DNA of 21,930 nucleotides, from NCBI GenBank assembly GCA_002422985.1, contig DITZ01000007.1:1-21930 (forward strand), given 5' to 3'. Numbering within the stretch: the first letter of the stretch is position 1; each line of letters begins with the position of its first letter. Made by a program: the position numbers and the translations under genes. The notes under the pieces are model-generated. The model was not told where the DNA came from, ran no database searches, and saw only the letters and a list, made by a program, of their open reading frames with translations. Origin of the DNA: Sphingomonadales bacterium UBA6171. GTDB taxonomy: Bacteria > Pseudomonadota > Alphaproteobacteria > Sphingomonadales > Sphingomonadaceae. Positions 13,594 to 20,876 of this stretch are shown piece after piece.

Positions 13594-14931
13594 TTAGCCG
13601 CAAAGCCCTGCCCTTGCACCCGCTTTGTGATGAACCGCCTGTCGCGGCAGCAGCGCATCCATCGCCACCAGCAGTCGCCACAGCCGCACCGCCGCCAGCA
13701 GCGCCATCAGCGGCAGCAGCAGCAAAAGCCCCGCCGCCCATAGCCCGGACAGCGCGAAGGGCAGCAGCGGCCATGCTGCCAGAGACAGCGGCTGCGACAG
13801 CAGCGCCAGCCGCCGATCCAGCAGCGTGCGATCATCCATATGCGCGCCGGTCCGCCAGCGGAACCAATGGGCGATGGCCGCCATCATCACCAGCAACAGC
13901 GCCACCATCGCCGCCGACAACAGCGCCACCATCGCCGCCGCCAATCCCGCCATCACACCCGGCAGCGACAGGCCCAGCGCCATCACCGCCGCTGCCGCCA
14001 GCCCGGCCCCTGCCAGCCCATCCAGCGGCCAGCGTGGCACCGGCTCCAGCCGCGCTTGCGCCATCAGCCGCCCTGCCCTGTCCACCACCGGCGCGATCAG
14101 CATCGCCAGCAGCGCCAGCAAGGGCCAGCCGGCAAGAAACCCCGGAATCGCCAGCAGCAGCAACAGCTTGCCCAGCATCGCCACCTGCCCTCCAGAGAAA
14201 AGCCCCGGCAGCAGCAGCCGCGCCAGCATCCGCCCCGCGGGCCGGTTCACCCACCGCTCGATCACATCCGGCGGGCTGCCCTCTGCCTCCAGCAGCGACC
14301 CGCCAACCGCCAGCGCCTGCCCGGCATCCGCCGGCATCGCCCACAGCAGCGGCACATCCCCGCGCGCCTCCGCATCGAACAGCGGCAGCTGCCCCGCATC
14401 CACCCGCACCGCCCCGGCCGCATCAACCGCGCGCAGCAGCGTGGCGGCCAGATCCCAATCCCCCAGCCCTTCCGCCACATCGGCCACCAGCGCCACATCC
14501 GCCCGCGCCAGTCCGGCCCAATGATGATCCCGGTCCAGCCGCTCCGCGCCATCGGGGGCTGACGCCGCAAAACAGGCCAGCGCCGCGCCGCTTGCGTCTG
14601 CCATCGCCGACACCAGCCGCCCGTCTGCCAGCAGCCCATGTGCGAACAGCAGCACATCATCCGCCTGCTGCTGCAACGCCAGCGCCAGCGCCGCCGCATC
14701 GCCAACCACCAGCGTCTCGGCCCTGTCCTTCAGCCGGGTCGCCAGCGGCTCCGGCAGGCTTTCCGCCACTATGATGATGCGCCGCGCGCCCGCGATGCGC
14801 GCCGCGCGCGCCTGCCGTTCGATAATCGGCACCCCCGCCACCAGCCAGCGGCCCGGCGCGCTCTCGCCGGCCGCAGCCTCCCCCATCAGCAGCAGGGCCG
14901 ACCAGTTTTCCCGATGTTCCGGCAAGACCAT
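13594..14931 (-). CDS. Two-domain membrane protein resembling a degenerate nucleotidyltransferase/CDP-alcohol phosphatidyltransferase fusion
   Basis: This is a 445-residue protein, probably of the inner membrane. Residues 1 to about 225 look like a nucleotidyltransferase fold (VAGVPIIERQARAARIAGAR at 31-50, then RIIIVAE), but the glycine-rich GxGTRL loop is absent and the segment DDVLLFAHG at 91-99 lacks the usual metal-binding Asp. Residues 228-420 are hydrophobic with about six segments and open with VNRPAGRMLARLLLPG (228-243), like the start of the CDP-alcohol phosphatidyltransferase domain in IPCT/DIPPS-type fusions. The catalytic D-x2-DG-x2-AR region aligns to D284-R-A-G287-R-L-M-A291-Q292, so only the first Asp and the Ala survive. 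The ATG at 14931 follows AGGAATGG. The domain assignment is my inference; an alternative is an unrelated membrane protein. Confidence 0.6.
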   Translation of the reverse strand: MVLPEHRENWSALLLMGEAAAGESAPGRWLVAGVPIIERQARAARIAGARRIIIVAESLPEPLATRLKDRAETLVVGDAAALALALQQQADDVLLFAHGLLADGRLVSAMADASGAALACFAASAPDGAERLDRDHHWAGLARADVALVADVAEGLGDWDLAATLLRAVDAAGAVRVDAGQLPLFDAEARGDVPLLWAMPADAGQALAVGGSLLEAEGSPPDVIERWVNRPAGRMLARLLLPGLFSGGQVAMLGKLLLLLAIPGFLAGWPLLALLAMLIAPVVDRAGRLMAQARLEPVPRWPLDGLAGAGLAAAAVMALGLSLPGVMAGLAAAMVALLSAAMVALLLVMMAAIAHWFRWRTGAHMDDRTLLDRRLALLSQPLSLAAWPLLPFALSGLWAAGLLLLLPLMALLAAVRLWRLLVAMDALLPRQAVHHKAGARAGLCG

Positions 14932-15071
14932 AACGCCGCCATTCCTAATCTGCCGCGCTCCGGCGTGCCAGCCACTTGCGGCGAACGGCAGGCTGCGGCA
15001 ACCAAAGACGCAGACCGCTGTTGCGATGCGGCGCATAATCGAATCACACTGGAGCGAATCGCGCAGGGAGA

Positions 15072-17198
15072 ATGCGGGTGGCAGGGATGGATGACGCTAA
15101 GCCGAGCCGGCTGCCGCTGTGGATGGCGGTCATTCTGTCGCTGCTGTGGATCGGGTTCATGCTCTGGCTCCACCGCACGGCGGTTTTCGGATCGGCCCGG
15201 CCGGATCCGCTGCTGCTGGGCACCCTTGTCGGCCCGCTGCTGATACCCGTCGCCACATTTTTCGCCATCGCCGCCGCCTGCATGGCTGGCAGCCGCCGCG
15301 CCGGCGCCTGGCCGGCGGTGCCCGCCGAAGACCTGCTCGATCATCAGGAATCGCAGTTCACCGGCACGGCCGCCCGCATCAACACGCTCAGAACCCTGCT
15401 GTCCGACGATCTGGAGGCAGTCACCAGTTGCAGCGCCAGATTGCAGGCGGAAGCAGCGACGCTTACCAGCCTTGGTGCCGGATTCCGCACCGAAGCCGAC
15501 GCCGTGCTCGCCGCCGGCGAAAGCCTCTCCGCCCGCCTGCCGGCGCTGCAATCGCAGGCCGAATCGGTGAACGCCGCGCTCACCATCGCCGCCGACCACG
15601 CCGCCGAACGGCTGACGGCGCTGGAAATGCTGGCCCAGCGGCTGGAACAGGGCTTTGCCGCCGCCGATCTGCGTGGCCAGCAGGCTGTGGCCTCGCTGTC
15701 CGCCGCGCTCAGCCAGTTTTCCGGCATCGTCGATTCCATCACCGAACAGGCAGACGCCGCCAGCAACAGCATCGAACAGGCTGCCAAAAGCAGCTTCGAA
15801 TCCAGCGCCGAAGCGCTCACCGCCATGCGCAGCACGGTGGACGCGCAAAGCGCCGCCCTGGCCGCCAGCATCAGCGACGCGCGTGCCGCGCTCGCCCAGA
15901 TCGGCGGCGATGCCGCCCGCACCATTTCGCAACGGCTCGCCGGACTGCGCGCCGACGCCGACGCGATAGAGGCGCAACTGGCGAACCAGATTCAAACCAC
16001 CGAAAATCTGGCGGCATCGGCCGAGCGCAGCTTCCGGGTGCTGGATTCCCGTCTCGCCCACTCCGCCGCCACCAGCACGGAAACCTTCAATCAGCTGACC
16101 GCACGGGTGGCCGAAGTTAATGCGGCGACCGATTCCATCGCCATTCCATTGAAAGAAGGCCGCACCGCCACCACCGCGCTCGAAGCCGCCGTCGCTTCGC
16201 TGAAGGAAGTTGTGCTGCAAACGGTCGATGTGCTGGGCGCGACACTGCCCGCGCGCACGGTGGAGGCCAGCCGCGCCGCTGAAACCATGACCGGCGAACT
16301 GAACGCGCTTGTCACCGCGATCGACGGCGCGCATGGGCGCGCGGCCGATCTCGCCATTCCCATCAACGAAAGCCGCGCGACCATCGACGCCGCAACCCTG
16401 CATCTGGAGGAACAGCGCCGCGCCATCGAAACCGCCGGTCAGGCGCTGGTGGTGGAGCTTGAACAGGCCCGCCAGCTGATTTCCGAAGTGGAAAACCAGA
16501 CCCGCGACACCTCGCTTGCCGCCGCCACCCGGCTGACGGACGCCATGACGCGGGTGCGCGACGTCGCCAACCAAACCGCCGGCACCATGCGCGAAACGCT
16601 GGACGGGGTGATCGGCGAGGCGCGCACCAGTCTCGCCGCCGCCGCCGACACCGCCATGCGGCAAAGCTTCGTCACTCCCATCACCGAACAGGCGCACGCC
16701 GCACAGGCCGCCGCCAGCGCCGCATCCGAAGCCGCCGGCGCGGCCGCCGAACGCACCGCCGCCTCCATGCTGGCGCTCGCCAATGCGCTCAAAGCCATAG
16801 AGGAACGCACCAGCCGCGCCGGAGAGAGCCTGGAAGCCCTGGTGCAGCGCGACCTCAACGCCAGCGCGCAACTGCTGACCGACCGCATGGCCGGCAGCGC
16901 CGCTGCCATCCTCTCCGCCCTTGGCAAACCGATGAGTGACGCCGAACTGGAAAGCTGGCGCAAGGGCGAGCGCAGCCTGTTCACCGGCCGCGCCGCCGCG
17001 CTGCTCAACCGCAGCGAAAAGCGTGAGCTGCGCGCCCTCTTGGACCGCGACGATGATTTCGCCGCCATCGCCCGCCGCCACATCGCCGATTTCGAAGCCC
17101 TCACCAGCCGGATCGGCGACGGCCCGCTCGCCACTGCGCTGCGCCAAAGCGACAGCGGCCGCATCACCATGGCCCTGACAGAGGCAATGGAAGGTTAG
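15072..17198 (+). CDS. Membrane-anchored long coiled-coil protein, function unknown
   Basis: This 708-residue protein has two N-terminal membrane segments (about residues 15-33 and 47-70). A very long Ala/Glu/Ser/Thr-rich helical region with almost no prolines runs from about 85 to 615, and a conserved-looking C-terminal part of about 90 residues follows (SDAELESWRKGERSLFTGRAAALL and RRHIADFEALTSRIGDG). An internal repeat is visible: IAIPLKEGR at 356-364 and LAIPINESR at 427-435, 71 residues apart. The layout recalls polar or cell-cycle scaffolds such as Caulobacter TipN, or chemoreceptor-like coiled coils, but no HAMP or signalling hairpin is seen. ATG 15072 and ATG 15087 are both possible starts. 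It is divergent from the gene at 13594-14931. Confidence 0.85.
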   Translation: MRVAGMDDAKPSRLPLWMAVILSLLWIGFMLWLHRTAVFGSARPDPLLLGTLVGPLLIPVATFFAIAAACMAGSRRAGAWPAVPAEDLLDHQESQFTGTAARINTLRTLLSDDLEAVTSCSARLQAEAATLTSLGAGFRTEADAVLAAGESLSARLPALQSQAESVNAALTIAADHAAERLTALEMLAQRLEQGFAAADLRGQQAVASLSAALSQFSGIVDSITEQADAASNSIEQAAKSSFESSAEALTAMRSTVDAQSAALAASISDARAALAQIGGDAARTISQRLAGLRADADAIEAQLANQIQTTENLAASAERSFRVLDSRLAHSAATSTETFNQLTARVAEVNAATDSIAIPLKEGRTATTALEAAVASLKEVVLQTVDVLGATLPARTVEASRAAETMTGELNALVTAIDGAHGRAADLAIPINESRATIDAATLHLEEQRRAIETAGQALVVELEQARQLISEVENQTRDTSLAAATRLTDAMTRVRDVANQTAGTMRETLDGVIGEARTSLAAAADTAMRQSFVTPITEQAHAAQAAASAASEAAGAAAERTAASMLALANALKAIEERTSRAGESLEALVQRDLNASAQLLTDRMAGSAAAILSALGKPMSDAELESWRKGERSLFTGRAAALLNRSEKRELRALLDRDDDFAAIARRHIADFEALTSRIGDGPLATALRQSDSGRITMALTEAMEG

Positions 17199-17251
17199 GG
17201 CTGCGGCTGCGGTTCTACCCTATCTCCCGCTTCCCCCCAACCCCTCCATCT

Positions 17252-17338
17252 CCGTCGCCCCGTGCTTGACACGGGGCAGGGCTTCTTCCCCACCCGTCCG
17301 GCAGAAAGCCCTGCCCCGTGTCAAGCACGGGGCGACGG
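17252..17338. repeat. Perfect 33-bp inverted repeat with nested palindromes
   Basis: The arms 17252-17284 and 17306-17338 are exact reverse complements over 33 bp around a 21-nt loop. Each arm contains its own 7-bp palindrome (CCCCGTG-N5-CACGGGG at 17258-17276 and 17314-17332), the same stem found at 6151-6169. The element lies between the convergent coiled-coil gene and the DUF1467 gene. It resembles a pair of head-to-head REP sequences. The RNA hairpin from either strand would be very stable and could end or protect both transcripts. Confidence 0.92.
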
Positions 17339-17360
17339 TTCAAAGAAAAATCAACACGTC

Positions 17361-17413
17361 ACCCGCGTTACCGCGGGCCGGGCAACACTACCCGCGTCAC
17401 CGCGGGCCGGGCA
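17361..17413. repeat. Direct repeat pair of 24 nt, each with a palindrome, overlapping the DUF1467 stop
   Basis: Copies at 17361-17384 and 17390-17413 differ at a single base and are 5 nt apart. Each holds the palindrome CCCGCG-N4-CGCGGG followed by CCGGGCA. The second copy extends over the DUF1467 stop codon at 17397-17399 and encodes the last residues, MPGPR, of that protein. These differ from the CCCCGTG palindromes just upstream, so two repeat types are clustered in one intergenic region of about 200 nt. Confidence 0.85.
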
Positions 17414-17669
17414 TGAAATCCAGAAACGCCTCCCGCGTGATCCAGCCCATTTCCCAGTTCAGCCAGAACAGGCCAAAGCCCAGCGCTGAAACCGCTGTCG
17501 TCCACAAAAGCTTGCGCCCCATCGAAAAATGGTGCGGCGCGCTCTCGGCCTGCCCCGGCACCAGCGCCTCGCCCTCCTCCTCGCTCGTGCGCACCCCGAA
17601 GGGCAGCACAAGGAAGAAAGTAAACACCCAGAACAGCAGATAGAGCGCGGCGGCCGAATACCAGGGCAT
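17397..17669 (-). CDS. DUF1467 family small membrane protein
   Basis: This 90-residue protein has two membrane segments (about residues 5-25 and 55-72). ALYLLFWVFTFFLVLPFGVRTSEEEGE and VPGQAESAPHHFSMGRKLLWTT match DUF1467, an alphaproteobacterial family of unknown function. The ATG at 17669 is one base after the rnj stop, with GGGGAA 7 nt upstream inside the end of rnj, so it is the last gene of the nuoN-birA-coaX-rnj run. The C-terminal MPGPR and the stop codon are supplied by a copy of the intergenic direct repeat, so the original end may have been replaced. Confidence 0.92.
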   Translation of the reverse strand: MPWYSAAALYLLFWVFTFFLVLPFGVRTSEEEGEALVPGQAESAPHHFSMGRKLLWTTAVSALGFGLFWLNWEMGWITREAFLDFMPGPR

Positions 17670-17670
17670 G

Positions 17671-19332
17671 CTATTTCCCCAACCTGATGATCTGCACCTC
17701 CGCGATCGGCTTCTTGCCCGTCCATTGCCGGGCAACGCGCCGCACGGCGACCTTCACCTCATCCGCCAGCCGGCGCGCATCCTGGGTGCCAACCTTGCTG
17801 ACGGCCTTTTCCACTTCCTCGGCGCATTCCACCAGAAAATCGGCTTCCTCTTCCTCCACCGGCACGCCCTTGGCCAGCACCGCCGGATTGGCCGCCAGTT
17901 CGCCGCGCGCATTCAGCACAAGCGACACCAGCAGCAGCCCGGAATGCGCCAGCTTGCGCCGCGCGCCTATGGTCGCACCATCGGCCGGCAGGATGACATC
18001 GCCATCCAGCACCAGCCGGCCATGCGCCTCATGGCTCATCACCACCGGATCGCCCGGCGCCAGCCGTATTGCGCTGCCGTTCACCGGCACGATGGTCTGC
18101 CTGACGCCACAGCTTTTCGCAAAGCGCGCCTGCTCTTCCATATGCCGCCGCTCGCCATGCACCGGCACCACGATGCGCGGCTTGATCCAGCCATACATCG
18201 CCTCCAGCTCCGGCCGGCCGGGGTGGCCGGACACATGCACATGCGCCTGCCGGTCCCCCACAATCTCCACGCCGCGCGCGGCCAGCGCATTCTGCACCCG
18301 CCCGATGGCGATTTCATTGCCGGGGATATTCTTCGATGAATAGATAACCAGATCACCCCTTTCCAGCTTCAGCTGCGGGTGCGTGCCTTCCGCGATGCGC
18401 GCCAATGCGGCTTGTGGCTCGCCCTGCGTGCCCGTCACCACGATCAGCAGCGTTTCCGGCCGCGCATTGGCCGCCTGCTCCCAGCTGATCGCGTCCGGCA
18501 TCCCCTTCAGATAGCCGGTCGCCTTGGCCACGCCCATGATGCGGTCCAGAGAACGGCCGGCGATCACCAGCTTGCGGCCTGAGGCCTTCGCCACTTCGCC
18601 AATCGTATGCAGCCGCGTCGCGTTGGAGGCGAAGGTTGTCACCACCACCCGCCCGCGCTTGCGCGATTTCACCAGCTGCATCAGCCCGTTGAACACATCC
18701 GTTTCCGAGCCGGACGGCTCCTGGTTGAACACATTGGTGGAATCGCCCACCAGCGCCAGCGTGCCCTTGCCGCCATTGGCGCCAATCGCCGTCAATTCCT
18801 CCGCGCTCGCCGGATCGCCCAGGATGGGCCGGTCGTCCAGCTTCCAGTCGCCGGTGTGAAAGATGCGGCCATAAGGCGTGTCGATGACCAGCGCATTGCC
18901 TTCGGGAATCGAATGCGCCAGCGCCACCCATTGCGCATTGAACGGCCCCAGTTCCACCGATCCGCCCATCGGCACGATCTTCAGCTTCACATCGCGCGAA
19001 ATCCCCTCATCCTCCAGCTTGCGGCGGATAAGCCCGGCGGTGAATGGTGTCGCATACAGCGTCACGCCCAGATCGGCCGCCAGATAGGGGATGGCGCCGA
19101 TATGATCTTCATGGCCGTGCGTCAGCAGCACGCCCAGCAGATCCTTGCGCCGCTCCTCGATGAAGCGCAGATCCGGCAGCACCAGATCCACGCCCGGCAA
19201 AGACGGGTCTGCAAAGGTCATGCCCAGATCGCACATGATCCACTTGCCACGGCAACCATATAGATTGACGTTCATGCCAATTTCGCCGCTGCCGCCAAGC
19301 GGCAGGAAGATGAGTTCGTCCCCAGGGGTCAA
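17671..19332 (-). CDS. rnj: Ribonuclease J
   Basis: This 553-residue metallo-beta-lactamase/beta-CASP ribonuclease acts in mRNA decay and rRNA maturation as a 5'-3' exonuclease and endonuclease. FLPLGGSGEIGMN opens the protein, and the zinc motif HGHEDH is at residues 72-77. A beta-CASP region (GDSTNVFN, then TTFASNATRLH) and HVSGHPGRPEL follow in order. The length is normal. No ATG fits the family N-terminus; the TTG at 19332 gives MTPGDELIFLPLGG and has AAGGAA about 8 nt upstream. It lies 24 nt after coaX. It is more typical of Alphaproteobacteria and Gram-positives than of enteric bacteria. Confidence 0.96.
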   Translation of the reverse strand: MTPGDELIFLPLGGSGEIGMNVNLYGCRGKWIMCDLGMTFADPSLPGVDLVLPDLRFIEERRKDLLGVLLTHGHEDHIGAIPYLAADLGVTLYATPFTAGLIRRKLEDEGISRDVKLKIVPMGGSVELGPFNAQWVALAHSIPEGNALVIDTPYGRIFHTGDWKLDDRPILGDPASAEELTAIGANGGKGTLALVGDSTNVFNQEPSGSETDVFNGLMQLVKSRKRGRVVVTTFASNATRLHTIGEVAKASGRKLVIAGRSLDRIMGVAKATGYLKGMPDAISWEQAANARPETLLIVVTGTQGEPQAALARIAEGTHPQLKLERGDLVIYSSKNIPGNEIAIGRVQNALAARGVEIVGDRQAHVHVSGHPGRPELEAMYGWIKPRIVVPVHGERRHMEEQARFAKSCGVRQTIVPVNGSAIRLAPGDPVVMSHEAHGRLVLDGDVILPADGATIGARRKLAHSGLLLVSLVLNARGELAANPAVLAKGVPVEEEEADFLVECAEEVEKAVSKVGTQDARRLADEVKVAVRRVARQWTGKKPIAEVQIIRLGK

Positions 19333-19356
19333 TGTAAAACTTTCCTTGTTGCGCCT

Positions 19357-20142
19357 TCAGCCCCGCGCGACATTGCGCGCATGAATGGCGACCAGCCCGG
19401 CCACGGTGAGGTCGGGATCGACATGATCAATAGCCTGTGTATGCCGCGCGAACAATGCGGCAAGACCGCCCGTGCCGATAACAGTGACACTGCCGCCGAT
19501 TTCCGCCTTCAACCGCGCAACCAGCCCTTCGGTCAGGCCGACATAGCCCCAGAACACCCCCGATTGCATGGCATGCACCGTGCCCTTGCCAATCGCGCCC
19601 TGCCCTTCGGGCGGCGGCTCCACGGCAATGCGCGGCAGTTTGGCCGCCGCGTGGTAAAGCGCATCCATCGAAAGATTGATGCCGGGCGCAATCACCCCGC
19701 CTTCATAGCAGCCGTCGGCTGACACCACATCAAAGGTCGTCGCCGTGCCGAAATCCACGATGATCAGGCTGCCGGGATAGGCCGCATGTGCCGCCACCGC
19801 ATTCACGATGCGATCCGCCCCCACCTCCGCGGGGTTGGGCATGTTCACCGCCATCCCCACATCCACCCCCGGCGCGCCCACCACCATCGGCTCCGCATTG
19901 AAATATTTCCGCGCCAGCCCGCGCAGATTGAACAGCGTCTGCGGCACGACCGACGCGATGATAACATCATGCACCGCCGCGCGTGCAATCCCCTCCATCT
20001 GCATCAGCTGATAAAGCCATACGCCATATTCATCCGCCGTCCGCTGCTCGGCGGTTGAAATACGCCAGCGGTGGCGGATGACCCCGCCTTCCACCAGCGC
20101 GAACATGATGTTGGTGTTGCCCACGTCAATCGCCAGCAGCAT
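19357..20142 (-). CDS. coaX: Type III pantothenate kinase
   Basis: This 261-residue cytosolic enzyme phosphorylates pantothenate, the first step of coenzyme A synthesis, and belongs to the ASKHA fold. The phosphate-binding motif DVGNTN is at residues 6-11. GADRIVNAVAAHAAYPG, IVDFGTATTFDVVSADGCYEGGVIAPG and VIGTGGLA are all family landmarks. The ATG at 20142 has AGGGCAGG upstream. It starts 15 nt after the birA stop. Type III kinases need a monovalent cation and are not inhibited by CoA (family knowledge). Confidence 0.96.
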   Translation of the reverse strand: MLLAIDVGNTNIMFALVEGGVIRHRWRISTAEQRTADEYGVWLYQLMQMEGIARAAVHDVIIASVVPQTLFNLRGLARKYFNAEPMVVGAPGVDVGMAVNMPNPAEVGADRIVNAVAAHAAYPGSLIIVDFGTATTFDVVSADGCYEGGVIAPGINLSMDALYHAAAKLPRIAVEPPPEGQGAIGKGTVHAMQSGVFWGYVGLTEGLVARLKAEIGGSVTVIGTGGLAALFARHTQAIDHVDPDLTVAGLVAIHARNVARG

Positions 20143-20157
20143 CAGCCTGCCCTTTCC

Positions 20158-20874
20158 CTAGGCCGTGAACACATCGCCGGCATGCACCAGCAGCCGCCCG
20201 CCCGCCACATCCAGCAACAGCGCACCGTCCGCCTCCAGCCCGGCGAAGCGCCCCTCCACCCGCGCCCCATTCTGCATCACGGCCAGCGGCGTGCCAAGCG
20301 GATGCGCCCGCGCCAGCCAGTCCGCCCGCACCGCCGCAAAGCCCGAAGCCCGCCACTGCATCCGCCGCCGGTCCATCGCTTCGGCCAGTCGCGCCGCAAA
20401 CAGCATCGGCACCACCACCGTGCCGCCATGATCGCGCACGCTGCTCACCAGCCGCCCCTCCACCGCCGGCGCATGCGCCAGGTTCAGCCCGATTCCCAGC
20501 ACCACCACCGCGCCTTCGGCCTCCAGCAGGATGCCAGAGAGTTTGCCCCCCTCCAGCAGCAGGTCGTTCGGCCATTTCAGCTCCAGCCGCGCATGGGGCA
20601 ATAAGGGCCGAACGCAATCGAACAGCGCCAGCGCCGCCACAAAGGAAAGCAGATGCGCCGGCGTCTCGCCGTCGCGCGGGCGCAGCAGGCAACTGCCCGT
20701 GAAATTGCCGCCGGCCGCCATCCACTGCCGCCCCAGCCGGCCCCGTCCCGCCGTCTGACGGTCCGCCACCACCCATTGCCCATCCTCCAGCATGGCGCGC
20801 TGTTCGCGCACCCAATCGTTGGTGGAACCCACCTCCTCCAGATGGATGGGCGGGCGGTGGCTGTGTGGGATCAA
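20158..20874 (-). CDS. birA: Biotin--[acetyl-CoA-carboxylase] ligase, monofunctional
   Basis: This 238-residue enzyme attaches biotin to the carboxyl carrier protein of acetyl-CoA carboxylase and related enzymes. The biotinyl-AMP loop GRGRLGR is at residues 43-49; KWPNDLLLEGGKLSGILLE at 100-118 holds the conserved lysines K100 and K111. There is no N-terminal winged helix, so it is the non-regulatory form without repressor activity. A small C-terminal domain ends the protein. The only start consistent with the family is the TTG at 20874, 2 nt after the nuoN stop; no strong Shine-Dalgarno is visible, so translational coupling to nuoN is likely. Confidence 0.95.
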   Translation of the reverse strand: MIPHSHRPPIHLEEVGSTNDWVREQRAMLEDGQWVVADRQTAGRGRLGRQWMAAGGNFTGSCLLRPRDGETPAHLLSFVAALALFDCVRPLLPHARLELKWPNDLLLEGGKLSGILLEAEGAVVVLGIGLNLAHAPAVEGRLVSSVRDHGGTVVVPMLFAARLAEAMDRRRMQWRASGFAAVRADWLARAHPLGTPLAVMQNGARVEGRFAGLEADGALLLDVAGGRLLVHAGDVFTA

Positions 20875-20876
20875 AT

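Noticed and set aside
14886..17147. Very long open frame on the minus strand opposite the coiled-coil gene, rich in Gly/Gln/His
   Set aside because: It is a GC-rich antisense shadow that also runs across the end of the minus-strand gene at 13594-14931 and has no family features.
17252..17413. CRISPR array or IS-element end
   Set aside because: The repeats are two inverted arms and two direct copies without regular spacers, and no transposase or cas gene is nearby.
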